DNA of 17,110 bases from JAUIET01 sp045105115 (lineage in GTDB: Bacteria; Pseudomonadota; Gammaproteobacteria; Pseudomonadales; JAUIET01): NCBI GenBank assembly GCA_045105115.1, contig JBGCDE010000213.1, forward strand, positions 1 through 17,110, given 5' to 3'. This document shows, one piece after another, positions 1-8,553 of this stretch; the first letter of the stretch is position 1; each line of letters opens with the position of its first letter. The notes beneath the pieces were generated by a model. The model did not search any database. It worked only from the letters and a program-made list of their open reading frames with translations, and was not told the DNA's origin. The position numbers were made by a program, and so were the translations under genes.

Positions 1-2609
1 TAGTAAACGCCGGCAACGGGCCTGGTCAGAAAGAAATTTATATTCGCGGGTCTGCTTCTGAGCAATCGTCCGTAACAGTAGCGCCGGCTCAGGGCTCAGC
101 ACCGGGTGTGGCACTGTATCTTGACGAAATGCCGGTTGCATTCGGTGCTCGTAACCTTGATTTGTACGCGGCTGACCTGGCGCGCGTTGAAGTATTGTCT
201 GGCCCACAAGGCACATTGTTCGGTGCAAGCTCGCAGTCTGGTACTGTGCGAATGATCACTAACAAGCCTAACGCTGACAGCTTCGAAGCAGGCGTAAACC
301 TTGGCTTCAGCAGCACGGCGGATGGCGACGACAGTAATAACGTTGAAGCCATGGTTAACATTCCGGTAACCGATAAGCTGGCTGTTCGTTTCGTTGGCTA
401 TAGCGATCGGCAGGGTGGTTGGATTGACAACGTTCAATCAACATTTACGCCCAATGGCACAATTATTGATCGCAACAATTTCGCCGGCTTTGGTCCTGTC
501 ATTACGAATTTCACTCAAACCAATATTCGTTCCGCGACCAACACTGATTTGGTGGAAGAAGATTGGAATACCGCCATATACACCGGTTACCGAATGGGTG
601 TTCAGTACGACATCAATGACGACTGGAGCGTTTTGGTTCAACACAGTTCGCAGGATCTTGAAGTTGAAGGGTCCTTCCTGATCGACCCAAGCCTGGGTGA
701 TGAAAGCTCAGCCAAGTTCACGCCTGAACGAAACGACGACGAATTTGGTCTGACCACGTGGACCGTAGAAGGTCGCATCGCCAGCCTTGATATCGTCTAC
801 ACCGGTGGCTATCTAGACCGCGAAGTTGATTCCTTGATTGACTACACCCATTACAACAATGGTGGCGGTTACATCTCGTATTATCTGTGCAGCGGCAATA
901 TTTACTCGGCCGACCCCACTACAGCGGTTAACAATTGCTATGACCCGGTGAAGTCTTACGCTGATAAATCATCAAATGAGCGTACCACGCACGAATTTCG
1001 CATCAGTACTGATCAAGACAGGCGCATTCGCGGTTTGTTTGGTGTGTATCTGAACGATGTGGAAACAACCCACGTTGGTGAATTCCAGTATGCATCAACA
1101 AACGATGCGTTCAGCGATCACATTGTTAACTACTTCGGTTCTGGTGATCCGTTCGAAGTGGGCAACACCACAATCCCGAATACGCCGGGAACAGTAACCA
1201 ACGGTCCACGCAGCCCTTTCACTACATTCTTCAATGACTTTACCCGTACAGAAGAAGAAATCGCATTCTTTGGTGAATTGGCCTTTGACATAACTGACAC
1301 TTTTACAGCATCTGTAAGCGCACGTCGCTACGAGCTGGATTCCCAGCTGCAAGGTGCTTCAAACTTCTCGTTTGGTTGCCGCTACGGTGCACCATTGCCG
1401 GGAGCGCCTGCCGGTGCTGGCTTTGGTAATGCTGAAGCAACGCCAGACGGCCGTTGTAACAGTAATGCTTTCAGTAATGACGTATCAGCGCGCCTGACGA
1501 CTTTAGGCCAGTTTGCGGCAACCGGTGATGACAATATCATCCTGGGCGCGACCAGCCCTAACGGCGCACGTGACATGTTCCGTGGTGGTGGCAGCAACGC
1601 AGCAACCCTGGCTGCGATCCAGAACGGCACACTGGATATTAGCGACATCAATCCGGATGGCACGACCACTGAAGAAGATACCATCATCAAGGTTTCTTTA
1701 GATTGGCAAGTAACGGACGACATTATGTTGTTCGGTATCTACTCAGAAGGCTATCGTCCTGCAACCCAAAACCGTAATGCTGGCCAGCTGGCAACTAACC
1801 AGGCCGGTGTATACGCTGGGTACGTTGTTCCTGCAGTAGCGGTAACTGACACTCTGGAAAGCATCGAATTGGGCATCAAGAGCGAACTTATGGACGGTCG
1901 CTTGCGCGTGAATGCAAGTTTGTACCAGACTGAGATCGATAATCTTCAGGTATCACGATTTGACCCATCCAACGTTGCCTTCCTGGTATTTATGGAGAAC
2001 GTTGGTGACGCAGAGACTATGGGGCTGGACATGGACTTCCAGTGGGCAGCCACTGAGAATCTGACCTTGACCGGTGCTTTCAGCTGGTTAGACACGGAAA
2101 TCACACGCTTGAATGGTCAGCTGCAGGGCGTTGCTGTTCCCGTAGGCTCTGATTTGCCGCTGGCTTCCGATATCTCAGGTAATCTGCGTGCACGTTATGA
2201 CTTCACTCTGGATAGCTATGGAGCTGACGCCTTCGTCGCTGGTAGCATCACCTATCGCGGTGAGACTCTGGCGGGAATCGCTGGTAGTGCTCAGTTTATG
2301 GATGACACCGCCTTGCTGGCTACCGGTGCAGTCTCTGGACTGGATGTTCAAAATGAAGGTGGCGCATTTGGTACGGTAAATACCTCAACGGGCGCACTGC
2401 CGTCGAACTCACGTTTCGTGAATGAGGCAGCGACCACCTTGAACTTCAGCGCTGGTATCGAGAAAGACAACTGGAAAGCCGAGTTCTACGTAAACAACGT
2501 CACCAGCGAAGAGGGTCGAATGGCTCAGACCGCTGGTAAGTTTACGCCGGAAGCAACTGTACTGCGCCCTCGTACAATGGGCATTCGCTTAGGATTTAGA
2601 TTCGAATAA
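1..2609 (+). CDS. TonB-dependent outer-membrane receptor, 5'-truncated by window edge
   Basis: This is the plug end and the beta-barrel of a TonB-dependent receptor, an outer-membrane protein that takes up siderophores, glycans, peptides or other large ligands using TonB/ExbBD energy. The reading frame is open from base 3, so the signal peptide, TonB box and the first part of the plug lie outside the window. The GTG at 108 is internal, not a real start. Seen in the sequence: a plug segment with IYIRG, then LDEMP and VEVLSGPQGTLFGA followed by SGTVRMITNKP, the usual end of the plug domain. About 780 residues of alternating aromatic and polar barrel sequence follow, with large loops containing paired cysteines (YLCSG and NNCYD). 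The C-terminus reads GIRLGFRFE, so the last residue is Glu right after the aromatic beta-signal. The substrate cannot be told. A strong terminator follows directly, so the downstream sulfotransferase genes probably have their own promoter. Confidence 0.95.
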   Translation, partial: VNAGNGPGQKEIYIRGSASEQSSVTVAPAQGSAPGVALYLDEMPVAFGARNLDLYAADLARVEVLSGPQGTLFGASSQSGTVRMITNKPNADSFEAGVNLGFSSTADGDDSNNVEAMVNIPVTDKLAVRFVGYSDRQGGWIDNVQSTFTPNGTIIDRNNFAGFGPVITNFTQTNIRSATNTDLVEEDWNTAIYTGYRMGVQYDINDDWSVLVQHSSQDLEVEGSFLIDPSLGDESSAKFTPERNDDEFGLTTWTVEGRIASLDIVYTGGYLDREVDSLIDYTHYNNGGGYISYYLCSGNIYSADPTTAVNNCYDPVKSYADKSSNERTTHEFRISTDQDRRIRGLFGVYLNDVETTHVGEFQYASTNDAFSDHIVNYFGSGDPFEVGNTTIPNTPGTVTNGPRSPFTTFFNDFTRTEEEIAFFGELAFDITDTFTASVSARRYELDSQLQGASNFSFGCRYGAPLPGAPAGAGFGNAEATPDGRCNSNAFSNDVSARLTTLGQFAATGDDNIILGATSPNGARDMFRGGGSNAATLAAIQNGTLDISDINPDGTTTEEDTIIKVSLDWQVTDDIMLFGIYSEGYRPATQNRNAGQLATNQAGVYAGYVVPAVAVTDTLESIELGIKSELMDGRLRVNASLYQTEIDNLQVSRFDPSNVAFLVFMENVGDAETMGLDMDFQWAATENLTLTGAFSWLDTEITRLNGQLQGVAVPVGSDLPLASDISGNLRARYDFTLDSYGADAFVAGSITYRGETLAGIAGSAQFMDDTALLATGAVSGLDVQNEGGAFGTVNTSTGALPSNSRFVNEAATTLNFSAGIEKDNWKAEFYVNNVTSEEGRMAQTAGKFTPEATVLRPRTMGIRLGFRFE

Positions 2610-2631
2610 ATCGAACCATCCAGTACAATAC

Positions 2632-2661
2632 AGGGCGAACTTCGGTTCGCCCTTTTTGTTT
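2632..2661 (+). terminator. Rho-independent terminator after the TonB receptor
   Basis: A perfect 9-bp stem AGGGCGAAC/GTTCGCCCT (2632-2640 with 2645-2653) closes a TTCG tetraloop. It is followed by a T-rich run TTTTGTTT. It starts 22 bases after the receptor stop codon. The UUCG loop and U-tract make this a textbook intrinsic terminator. Confidence 0.93.
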
Positions 2662-2757
2662 GCGGGGCGTATTGTAGACCCACAACTCTAGATGGCTCGT
2701 GGAGCCAGATTCGTCGCAAGAGGCACGCTGCCGGTAGCGACACTGGAATGCCTTAAC

Positions 2758-4767
2758 ATGAATGAAACCGTTTCAAGCGCTATTGAACAAGTAAGAAAGG
2801 CTCAGCAACTAATCGCTAGTGGCGATAAGTCTGCTGCCGCGGAACTGCTTAATTCAGTATTGGCGGCTCAACCAGACCACATAGAAGCGCGATTAACACA
2901 GGCAGTATTGCAAAGGCTGGACAAGCGGCTTGAGGTCGCGTTGGATACACTTGAGTCCTTGATTGAATTGGCGCCAGCTTTAGGGCGCGCTCATCAGGAA
3001 GTGGCTAAAAACCTGTTGGCGATGAATAAGCCCATGCTTGCGGGTGCCGCACTGGAGAAAGCCGTAGCCTGCGATCCAGGCTTGCTGGAAAGCTGGAAGT
3101 TACTAACTGCTCTCTATGAAAAGATGGGCAACTCCAAAGCGACTGAGTCGCAGGAGCAAGTGGCGCATCTGCAGAGATTGCCTGCTGAGCTTCGCTCCGT
3201 TATTAGCTATCTAGCAGAAGATCGTCTGCTGGACGCGGAGCGGTTGTGCAAATTTTATATGCAGAAAAACCCTAAAGATGTTGAGGGTATGCGGCTGCTG
3301 GCTGAAATCGCTAATCGCAATAATGTACTGGAAGATGCAGAGTTTCTGCTTGAAAGTGCATTGGAGTTTGAGCCGTCTCATATTGATGCGGCCATTCAAT
3401 ACATCAATATTCTGGTGAGGCGGCAGCGTTTTCACAAAGCGTATGAAAAAGCCCGTCAGCTGTTCAAGGATTTTCCTGATGCGCGCAATAAAACTCGCGT
3501 GGCTTATGCCTCTGCCTGTTTCGGGATTGGACTAAACGCAGAGGCGCTCGAACAGTATCAGCAAATGCTGAAACGAACCCCAGACAATCACTTGCTCCAC
3601 ATTTCCCATGGGCACGTGCTAAGTGCCGTTGGCGATTCAGACAAAGCAACTGAATCGTTCAAGCGTTCTGCTGATATCAAACCTGACCATGGGGATGCGT
3701 ATTGGAGTTTGGCCAACACGAAGGCGTATCGTTTTGATGAGCAACAAATAGAGCAAATGCTGGCCGCCGAGACCAATAGCAACACTGCGTTGCTTGATCG
3801 GATTCAATTGAACTTTGCACTGGGTAAAGCGTTCGAAGATCAACAAGACTATGACGCAGCGTTTGGCCATTATGCTCGGGGCAATGCGCTGAAGCTACCG
3901 ACTACTCATCATTCGGCTGCGCAGTTAAAAACCAGGGTCGACTCGCAAATTGAAGTGTGTACTAGAGACTTGTTCGATGCCAGGCAAGGTTTGGGTGATG
4001 CTAGCGAGGACCCAATTTTTATTCTGGGTCTGCCCAGGGCGGGTTCAACTTTGTTGGAGCAAATTCTGGCATCACATTCCATGGTGGACGGCACTATGGA
4101 ATTGCACAATATTCTCGACCTGGCGAAAAGGCTGAGAGGGCGGGAGGAAAAGAGCGCGCTTGAGCCGCGCTACCCGAAAATACTGAACGAACTGGAAGAC
4201 AGTTACTTCGCCAGATTTGGCCATCAATTCATCGAAGACACACAATCCTACCGTGGCAAGGCACCATACTTTATAGACAAGATGCCAAACAATTTTTTCC
4301 ACATTGGCCTGATTAAGTTGATCTTGCCGAACGCCAAGATCATTGACGCCAGAAGACATCCTATGGCCTGTTGTTTCAGTGGTTACAAACAATTATTCGG
4401 TGAAGGACAGGAATTCACTTACGGTCTGACTGAAATCGGCAATTACTATAGAGAATACATGCGTTTGATGGACCACTGGGATCAGGTGTTACCAGGTTTT
4501 GTATTGCGTGTTGAACATGAAGAAGTTGTTGCAGACCTGGAGAAGCAGGTGCGTCGGATTCTCAATTTTTGCGGGCTACCTTTTGAAGCAGCATGTCTTG
4601 AGTTTCACAAGACTGAACGATCCATACGTACACCAAGCGCAGAGCAGGTTCGCCAACCAATCTATACCACCGGATTGGAACAGTGGCGCAATTTTGAAGC
4701 CTATCTGGAACCGTTGATCAATGCACTTGGCCCAGAGGTTCTGCAGCGTTACCCCATAAACGGCTGA
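2758..4767 (+). CDS. TPR-repeat sulfotransferase
   Basis: A 669-residue predicted cytoplasmic protein. Residues about 1-380 are tandem helical repeats of TPR type (for example around 12-75, 150-235 and 255-312). Residues about 418-669 are a PAPS-dependent sulfotransferase domain of the Sulfotransfer_3 type. The 5'-phosphosulfate loop is GLPRAGST at 424-431, followed by LLEQILASH. The 3'-phosphate binding region is RRHPMACCFSGY, about 532-543. Such enzymes move sulfate from PAPS to a hydroxyl or amine. In TPR fusions the repeats are presumed to hold a protein or peptide acceptor, by analogy with tyrosylprotein sulfotransferases. The start was set at 2758 (GGAA at 2745-2748 upstream). The frame is open to an ATG at 2692, but that has no ribosome-binding site and sits in a hairpin (TGGCTC/GAGCCA, 2693-2707). 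The stop overlaps the next start by one base (TGATG), which implies translational coupling. Acceptor unknown. Confidence 0.9.
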   Translation: MNETVSSAIEQVRKAQQLIASGDKSAAAELLNSVLAAQPDHIEARLTQAVLQRLDKRLEVALDTLESLIELAPALGRAHQEVAKNLLAMNKPMLAGAALEKAVACDPGLLESWKLLTALYEKMGNSKATESQEQVAHLQRLPAELRSVISYLAEDRLLDAERLCKFYMQKNPKDVEGMRLLAEIANRNNVLEDAEFLLESALEFEPSHIDAAIQYINILVRRQRFHKAYEKARQLFKDFPDARNKTRVAYASACFGIGLNAEALEQYQQMLKRTPDNHLLHISHGHVLSAVGDSDKATESFKRSADIKPDHGDAYWSLANTKAYRFDEQQIEQMLAAETNSNTALLDRIQLNFALGKAFEDQQDYDAAFGHYARGNALKLPTTHHSAAQLKTRVDSQIEVCTRDLFDARQGLGDASEDPIFILGLPRAGSTLLEQILASHSMVDGTMELHNILDLAKRLRGREEKSALEPRYPKILNELEDSYFARFGHQFIEDTQSYRGKAPYFIDKMPNNFFHIGLIKLILPNAKIIDARRHPMACCFSGYKQLFGEGQEFTYGLTEIGNYYREYMRLMDHWDQVLPGFVLRVEHEEVVADLEKQVRRILNFCGLPFEAACLEFHKTERSIRTPSAEQVRQPIYTTGLEQWRNFEAYLEPLINALGPEVLQRYPING

Positions 4768-5387
4768 TGATAGTCTCGCACAGCAATCGTTTTATTTTTT
4801 TTGCTGTCCCCAAAACAGGAACCCATGCAGTTCGTGAGTTGTTGCATCCATTTATGGGCGAAGATGATTGGGAGCAACAGGCTTTGTTTGAACAAAAACG
4901 TTTGCCTATCCCTGAGCTTGCTCGAATTGAGCATGGTCATCTAAGCGTAAGAGACATCAAGCCGTTTCTGTCGGCAGATCAATGGAGTGAGTATTACAAA
5001 TTCGGTTTTGTCAGAAACCCATTTGATCGCTTTGTATCAATTTGCTTTTTTCTGAATAGAAAAAATCCGGATTTTCACAATCATTCTCTGGCTTGGATGA
5101 AGAGCGCGCTCAGGCGACCCCAGTTCTGTCGACGAGTACTAGTTCGTCCGCAGTACTTGCAGCTGATTGATGAGAGCGGTGAATTGGCCTTGGATAACAT
5201 TGGCCGATACGAACAGTTCCAGGAATCCGTTGACGCAATATGTTCGTCATTGTCACTTCCACAAAAGCAGCTTCCAGTCAAGAATACGTCCGAGCATAAC
5301 GCCTTCGATTTGTACTACGACGAGGAGCTGTATGACTTAGTGAAAGCTTACTACAGCAAAGACCTGGAGATGTTCGATTACGCTTGA
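4767..5387 (+). CDS. Small sulfotransferase (Sulfotransfer_2 family)
   Basis: A 206-residue sulfotransferase. The N-terminal beta strand FIFFAVPKTGTH (residues 9-20) is the 5'-phosphosulfate loop. FVRNPFDRFVS (81-91) is the 3'-phosphate binding motif. EHGHLS (55-60) is the expected middle motif with a possible catalytic histidine. This pattern fits the family of carbohydrate and related sulfotransferases (chondroitin/heparan-type and bacterial homologues), at the short end of the family size range. Its ATG shares one base with the stop of the TPR-sulfotransferase gene, so the two are co-translated and may act on the same target or in sequence. There is no signal peptide, so it should act in the cytoplasm. 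Its 3' end overlaps the convergent hydroxylase gene by 10 bases. The acceptor cannot be inferred from sequence. Confidence 0.88.
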   Translation: MIVSHSNRFIFFAVPKTGTHAVRELLHPFMGEDDWEQQALFEQKRLPIPELARIEHGHLSVRDIKPFLSADQWSEYYKFGFVRNPFDRFVSICFFLNRKNPDFHNHSLAWMKSALRRPQFCRRVLVRPQYLQLIDESGELALDNIGRYEQFQESVDAICSSLSLPQKQLPVKNTSEHNAFDLYYDEELYDLVKAYYSKDLEMFDYA

Positions 5388-6346
5388 TCGTCATAAAGCG
5401 CGGCTCGAATAATGCGTTGCATAATGATTGGTCTGATACCAATTTTATTACTCGAGGTCAGTAGTATTCGTGGGTCTGGTCTTAATTTCCCAACTGTTTT
5501 ATTCAGCAAGTTTTGGTAGTGCTTTTTACCTTCTTCTGACATTCCAAAGGTATGCCACAGTTCACGCCAGTCTTTGACCAGGTCGTTAAGCAGTATTGCA
5601 TACTCGTCAACAATCGCCGGATCATTCTTAGGGTAGGCGCGCACGTCGGCCATAAGTTCTTTGCTCATGGCTTCCATTTCGCCAGGCGCCATCACAGGTG
5701 CTGAATTATATTGTTCGGTCATAACAGCGACTTTTTTTCCTGGCTGAAATGCAATAGTTTTAAGCTTGGCTAGTAAATCAGGGTGTTCAAACTCTTTGCC
5801 ATACTTAGCCACGTCGTGAACTAACCGCCAAAACCTCGATGAGCCCGCGGTATCAAGTACAAGGTGCACTCTGCGGATATTGCTGCCATTGACCACATGG
5901 TGCCGACGCCAGGAATCAAATAGCCAGCACTCACCAGCCTTCATGTGAACTTGCTCTTCACCGCAGTGAAACATCACAGCCGGATCTGTAACAATCGGGA
6001 TATGAATGCGAACCCGACTGTACCAGTGATAATTAAAATCAACATGTGGGCTAACTTCACAGCCTGGGTCTAGCCGCATTAGTCGTGAGCGCCCAAGCAC
6101 CTCATCAAGGTCATGCATTATTTGAGCAATGTACTCGCATTGCTGCAGGTGCTTCGTGGGCTGCATTCGGCCTTCGAAGTCGTTATTGTCGGTGCCATTT
6201 TTTGAAACTAACGCTACAGCGGTATTACCGACCATGCCTGAGGGGTGGGGCATCCAGCAGCTTTCTTCCAGTGCCGCCAGCTCCAGCTTCAATCGTTTTA
6301 CGTCGAATGCAAAAGGTATTCTTATAAAGGGTTGTTGTAGTTCCAT
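5378..6346 (-). CDS. Aspartyl/asparaginyl beta-hydroxylase family 2OG-Fe(II) oxygenase
   Basis: A 322-residue protein with an Asp/Asn beta-hydroxylase-type jelly-roll domain in its first half. Seen: HVDFNYHWYSRVRIHIPI (residues 101-118) with the HxD iron ligands H101 and D103. GECWLFDSWRRHHVVN (138-153) follows, with the distal iron histidine at H149 or H150. RRVHLVLD (158-165) supplies the arginine that would bind 2-oxoglutarate. The family hydroxylates Asp, Asn or Arg side chains or small molecules using O2 and 2-oxoglutarate. About 150 residues after the core are mostly helical and not recognised. The start was placed at 6346 because the open upstream stretch to 6409 looks unlike protein and runs towards the divergent gene. 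The gene converges on the sulfotransferase pair with a 10-base overlap of 3' ends. It probably belongs functionally with them, although it is on the other strand. Substrate unknown. Confidence 0.87.
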   Translation of the reverse strand: MELQQPFIRIPFAFDVKRLKLELAALEESCWMPHPSGMVGNTAVALVSKNGTDNNDFEGRMQPTKHLQQCEYIAQIMHDLDEVLGRSRLMRLDPGCEVSPHVDFNYHWYSRVRIHIPIVTDPAVMFHCGEEQVHMKAGECWLFDSWRRHHVVNGSNIRRVHLVLDTAGSSRFWRLVHDVAKYGKEFEHPDLLAKLKTIAFQPGKKVAVMTEQYNSAPVMAPGEMEAMSKELMADVRAYPKNDPAIVDEYAILLNDLVKDWRELWHTFGMSEEGKKHYQNLLNKTVGKLRPDPRILLTSSNKIGIRPIIMQRIIRAALYDDQA

Positions 6347-6496
6347 AGGTCGTTCTTGTGATTGCCTATCGGTGGAAAAAGCTGCACCATTGCGTTCTGG
6401 ATTTACCAATACTTATTTATGCGCCCATATGCCAAGAATCAGTTTGGTAGTGTTCCAGCACACTCTAAACACATTTTCATTCATCAGGAGAGTGCC

Positions 6497-7252
6497 ATGC
6501 AAGCAGTTCCTAACGCTAAAGCAGATTCCAAAGAGTGGCAACTGAGAGTTGATCTGGCTGCCGCATTCAGACTGGCTGTAGAATTTGACTGGCACGAGTC
6601 AGTTGGCAACCATTTCAGTGCCGCGGTGAGCGAAGATGGCTCGAAATTTCTCATCAATCCCAAATGGATGCATTTCTCACGCATTAGGGCCAGTGATCTG
6701 CAGTTAGCTGATGGTAAAGATCAATCAGTTCTGGATTCGCCTGAGGCGCTCGACATAACCGCTTTTTATATCCATTCGCATTTGCACGCAAGCGTTCCAG
6801 AGGCAAAAGTTTTACTGCATTGCCACCCTCCATACGCGACCGCTTTGGCCACTCTGCAGAATCCGACCATCTTGCCCATAGACCAAAACACCGCGCGCTT
6901 TTACAAGCGAGTCATCATTGATTCACAGTTTGACGGCATGGGTGACAATGAAGATGAAGGAACCCGGCTTGCCTCTGTATTTGGTCGTTGCAAAGCGATG
7001 ATAATGGGCAATCACGGTGTTACTACGTGTGGCGAGACTGTGGCGCACGCGTTTGAAGAGCTCTACTTTCTGGAAAAAGCCTGTAAAACCCTTGTGCTGG
7101 CGTATTCAACAGGTCAGCCATTAAAAGTGCTCAGCGATGAAGTGGCTGAAAAAACAGCGCAATCCTGGGATGACTTTGAGGGAAGTGAAGCAAGACATTT
7201 TGAGCAGCTTAAACTCATGCTTGATGGCCGCGGCGCGGATTACGCTAGCTAA
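6497..7252 (+). CDS. Class II aldolase/adducin family protein
   Basis: A 251-residue protein of the class II aldolase/adducin fold. Seen: SVGNHFSAAV (residues 35-44), YIHSHLHA (91-98), LLHCHPPYATALA (106-118) and MIMGNHGVTTCG (168-179). H108, H110 and H173 match the zinc-binding triad of fuculose-phosphate aldolase. By my hand alignment, the position of that enzyme's catalytic Glu73 is occupied by Ala or Thr (around 88-89), so retro-aldol chemistry of the classical type is doubtful. Decarboxylase, epimerase or non-enzymatic roles remain open. The start is the ATG at 6497, with a clear ribosome-binding site AGGAG at 6486-6490. The frame stays open upstream to 6362 without support. The stop overlaps the start of the M24 gene (TAATG), so the two genes form a translationally coupled pair. 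The divergent hydroxylase gene starts 150 bases upstream. Confidence 0.88.
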   Translation: MQAVPNAKADSKEWQLRVDLAAAFRLAVEFDWHESVGNHFSAAVSEDGSKFLINPKWMHFSRIRASDLQLADGKDQSVLDSPEALDITAFYIHSHLHASVPEAKVLLHCHPPYATALATLQNPTILPIDQNTARFYKRVIIDSQFDGMGDNEDEGTRLASVFGRCKAMIMGNHGVTTCGETVAHAFEELYFLEKACKTLVLAYSTGQPLKVLSDEVAEKTAQSWDDFEGSEARHFEQLKLMLDGRGADYAS

Positions 7253-8553
7253 TGAGCAGCAAGCTGCTGCAGCGTTCGCTGGACAAGACGGCTGAATTTA
7301 CGGCCGCGGGGTCTTCTCTGCATCATATAAATCTAGGTCCGGGTGATGTGCTGGAGGCGCAGTGGGTGGCGGATGGCCTGGATTTGCCGAATTTACCGGC
7401 CATGCGAAAGTATCGTTACCAACGAGTAGTGGATCAGCTCAAGCTGATGGGCTACGACGGCGTTATTCTGTTTGACCCCATGAATATTCGCTACGCGAGT
7501 GATTCCACCAATATGCAGATTTGGGTAATGCATAACAACTCCCGTTATCTGTGGGTAGGTGCGGATGGCTCAATGATCTTATGGGACTATGTGGACTGCG
7601 AGTTTTTATCAGCGCATAACCCTTTGATACAGGAAACCCGACCTGCGACCAGCACTATCTTTTTTCTGGCCGGTACACGTTACGCAGAAAAGTCTAAATT
7701 GTGGGCAGATGAGATGCTGGGAGTTATTCGTGAGCACGCTGGCAATGGCGCGCGCATCGCAATCGATCAGTGTGGGTATCTTGCGTATAAAGCGTTAGAA
7801 GAAGGTGGTGTCACCATTGAGAACGGCCAAGAGCTGATGGAGTTTGCCCGCACGATAAAAGGCGAAGACGAAATTAAAGCGATGCGCTGTTCTGTACACG
7901 CCTGTCAGGCCAGCATGCATGAAATGTGGGAGCAATTTCAGCCAGGGATGACGGAACGCGAACTATGGTCAATCTTGCATGCAGGCAACATCAAGCGCGG
8001 CGGAGAGTGGGTCGAAACCCAAATACTGTGTTCTGGGCCACGAACCAACCCGTGGATGCAAGAAGCCAGCAGCCGAGTGATACAAGAGGGCGAAGTGCTG
8101 GCGTACGACACTGATTTAGTGGGTGCCTACGGAATGATGACCGATATTTCGCGAAGCTGGATCGTAGGCGAACAGGCCGCCAGCAGCGAACAGCAACGAA
8201 TCTTTGACTTGGCCTTGCAGCAAGTTGAGCGTAACGCTGAGTTACTAACGCCGGGCCGCAGTTTCTATGAGTTATGCCACGAGGCGTGGACGCCACCACG
8301 TGATGAGTATCGGCATTACAGTGTGATGTTTCACGGTGTGGGGCAATGTGATGAGTATCCTGAAATACCATTTCCACATGCCTGGGAAGACTGGGGTTTT
8401 GATGGTCAGCTGGAGGCTGGCATGGTGCTCACCAGTGAGGCCTTTGTGGGGGCTAGAAGCGGTGGCGAGGGTATTAAGCTCGAGCAGCAGTATCTTGTTA
8501 CCGAGCACGGCCCACAATTGCTAAGCAACTATCCAATGAACTTGGTGCGTTAA
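7252..8553 (+). CDS. dddP: M24-family metallohydrolase, DddP-like (candidate DMSP lyase)
   Basis: A 433-residue protein with the two-domain creatinase/aminopeptidase P (M24) layout: N-terminal domain about 1-205, pita-bread domain about 210-425. Visible metal ligands: D286 and D288 (AYDTDLVG), D298 (MTDISRSW), H361 (MFHGVGQCDE), E396 (LTSEAF) and E411 (IKLEQQ). DddP of Ruegeria, as I recall it, uses D295, D297, D307, H371, E406 and E421 for iron, D377 as the catalytic base and Y366 at the substrate. Here D367 lies exactly six residues after H361 and Y356 five before it, and the E396 and E411 spacings also match. Ordinary M24 peptidases do not need that aspartate. DddP cleaves dimethylsulfoniopropionate to dimethyl sulfide and acrylate in the cytoplasm. 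The gene is coupled to the aldolase-like gene. M24 membership is nearly certain. The substrate is an inference, and a DddP-like enzyme acting on another compound is the main alternative. Confidence 0.72.
   Translation: MSSKLLQRSLDKTAEFTAAGSSLHHINLGPGDVLEAQWVADGLDLPNLPAMRKYRYQRVVDQLKLMGYDGVILFDPMNIRYASDSTNMQIWVMHNNSRYLWVGADGSMILWDYVDCEFLSAHNPLIQETRPATSTIFFLAGTRYAEKSKLWADEMLGVIREHAGNGARIAIDQCGYLAYKALEEGGVTIENGQELMEFARTIKGEDEIKAMRCSVHACQASMHEMWEQFQPGMTERELWSILHAGNIKRGGEWVETQILCSGPRTNPWMQEASSRVIQEGEVLAYDTDLVGAYGMMTDISRSWIVGEQAASSEQQRIFDLALQQVERNAELLTPGRSFYELCHEAWTPPRDEYRHYSVMFHGVGQCDEYPEIPFPHAWEDWGFDGQLEAGMVLTSEAFVGARSGGEGIKLEQQYLVTEHGPQLLSNYPMNLVR

Noticed and set aside
2692..2757. A longer N-terminus for the TPR-sulfotransferase
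   Set aside because: The ATG at 2692 has no Shine-Dalgarno sequence and sits in a perfect hairpin. The TPR-like sequence starts after 2758.
6085..6545. Overlapping open frames on the plus strand opposite the hydroxylase start
   Set aside because: They run antisense to the conserved HxD domain and end inside the aldolase gene. They have no recognisable domain.
7991..8377. A 128-codon minus-strand frame inside the M24 gene
   Set aside because: It is antisense to the metal-binding core of a well-supported gene and has an arginine-rich, low-complexity composition typical of shadow frames.
7252..8553. Calling the M24 protein an Xaa-Pro dipeptidase or creatinase
   Set aside because: The conserved metal site alone would allow it, but the HGVGQCD block with Asp six residues after the histidine ligand, and the matching spacings to both glutamates, fit DddP better. 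It remains the main alternative.
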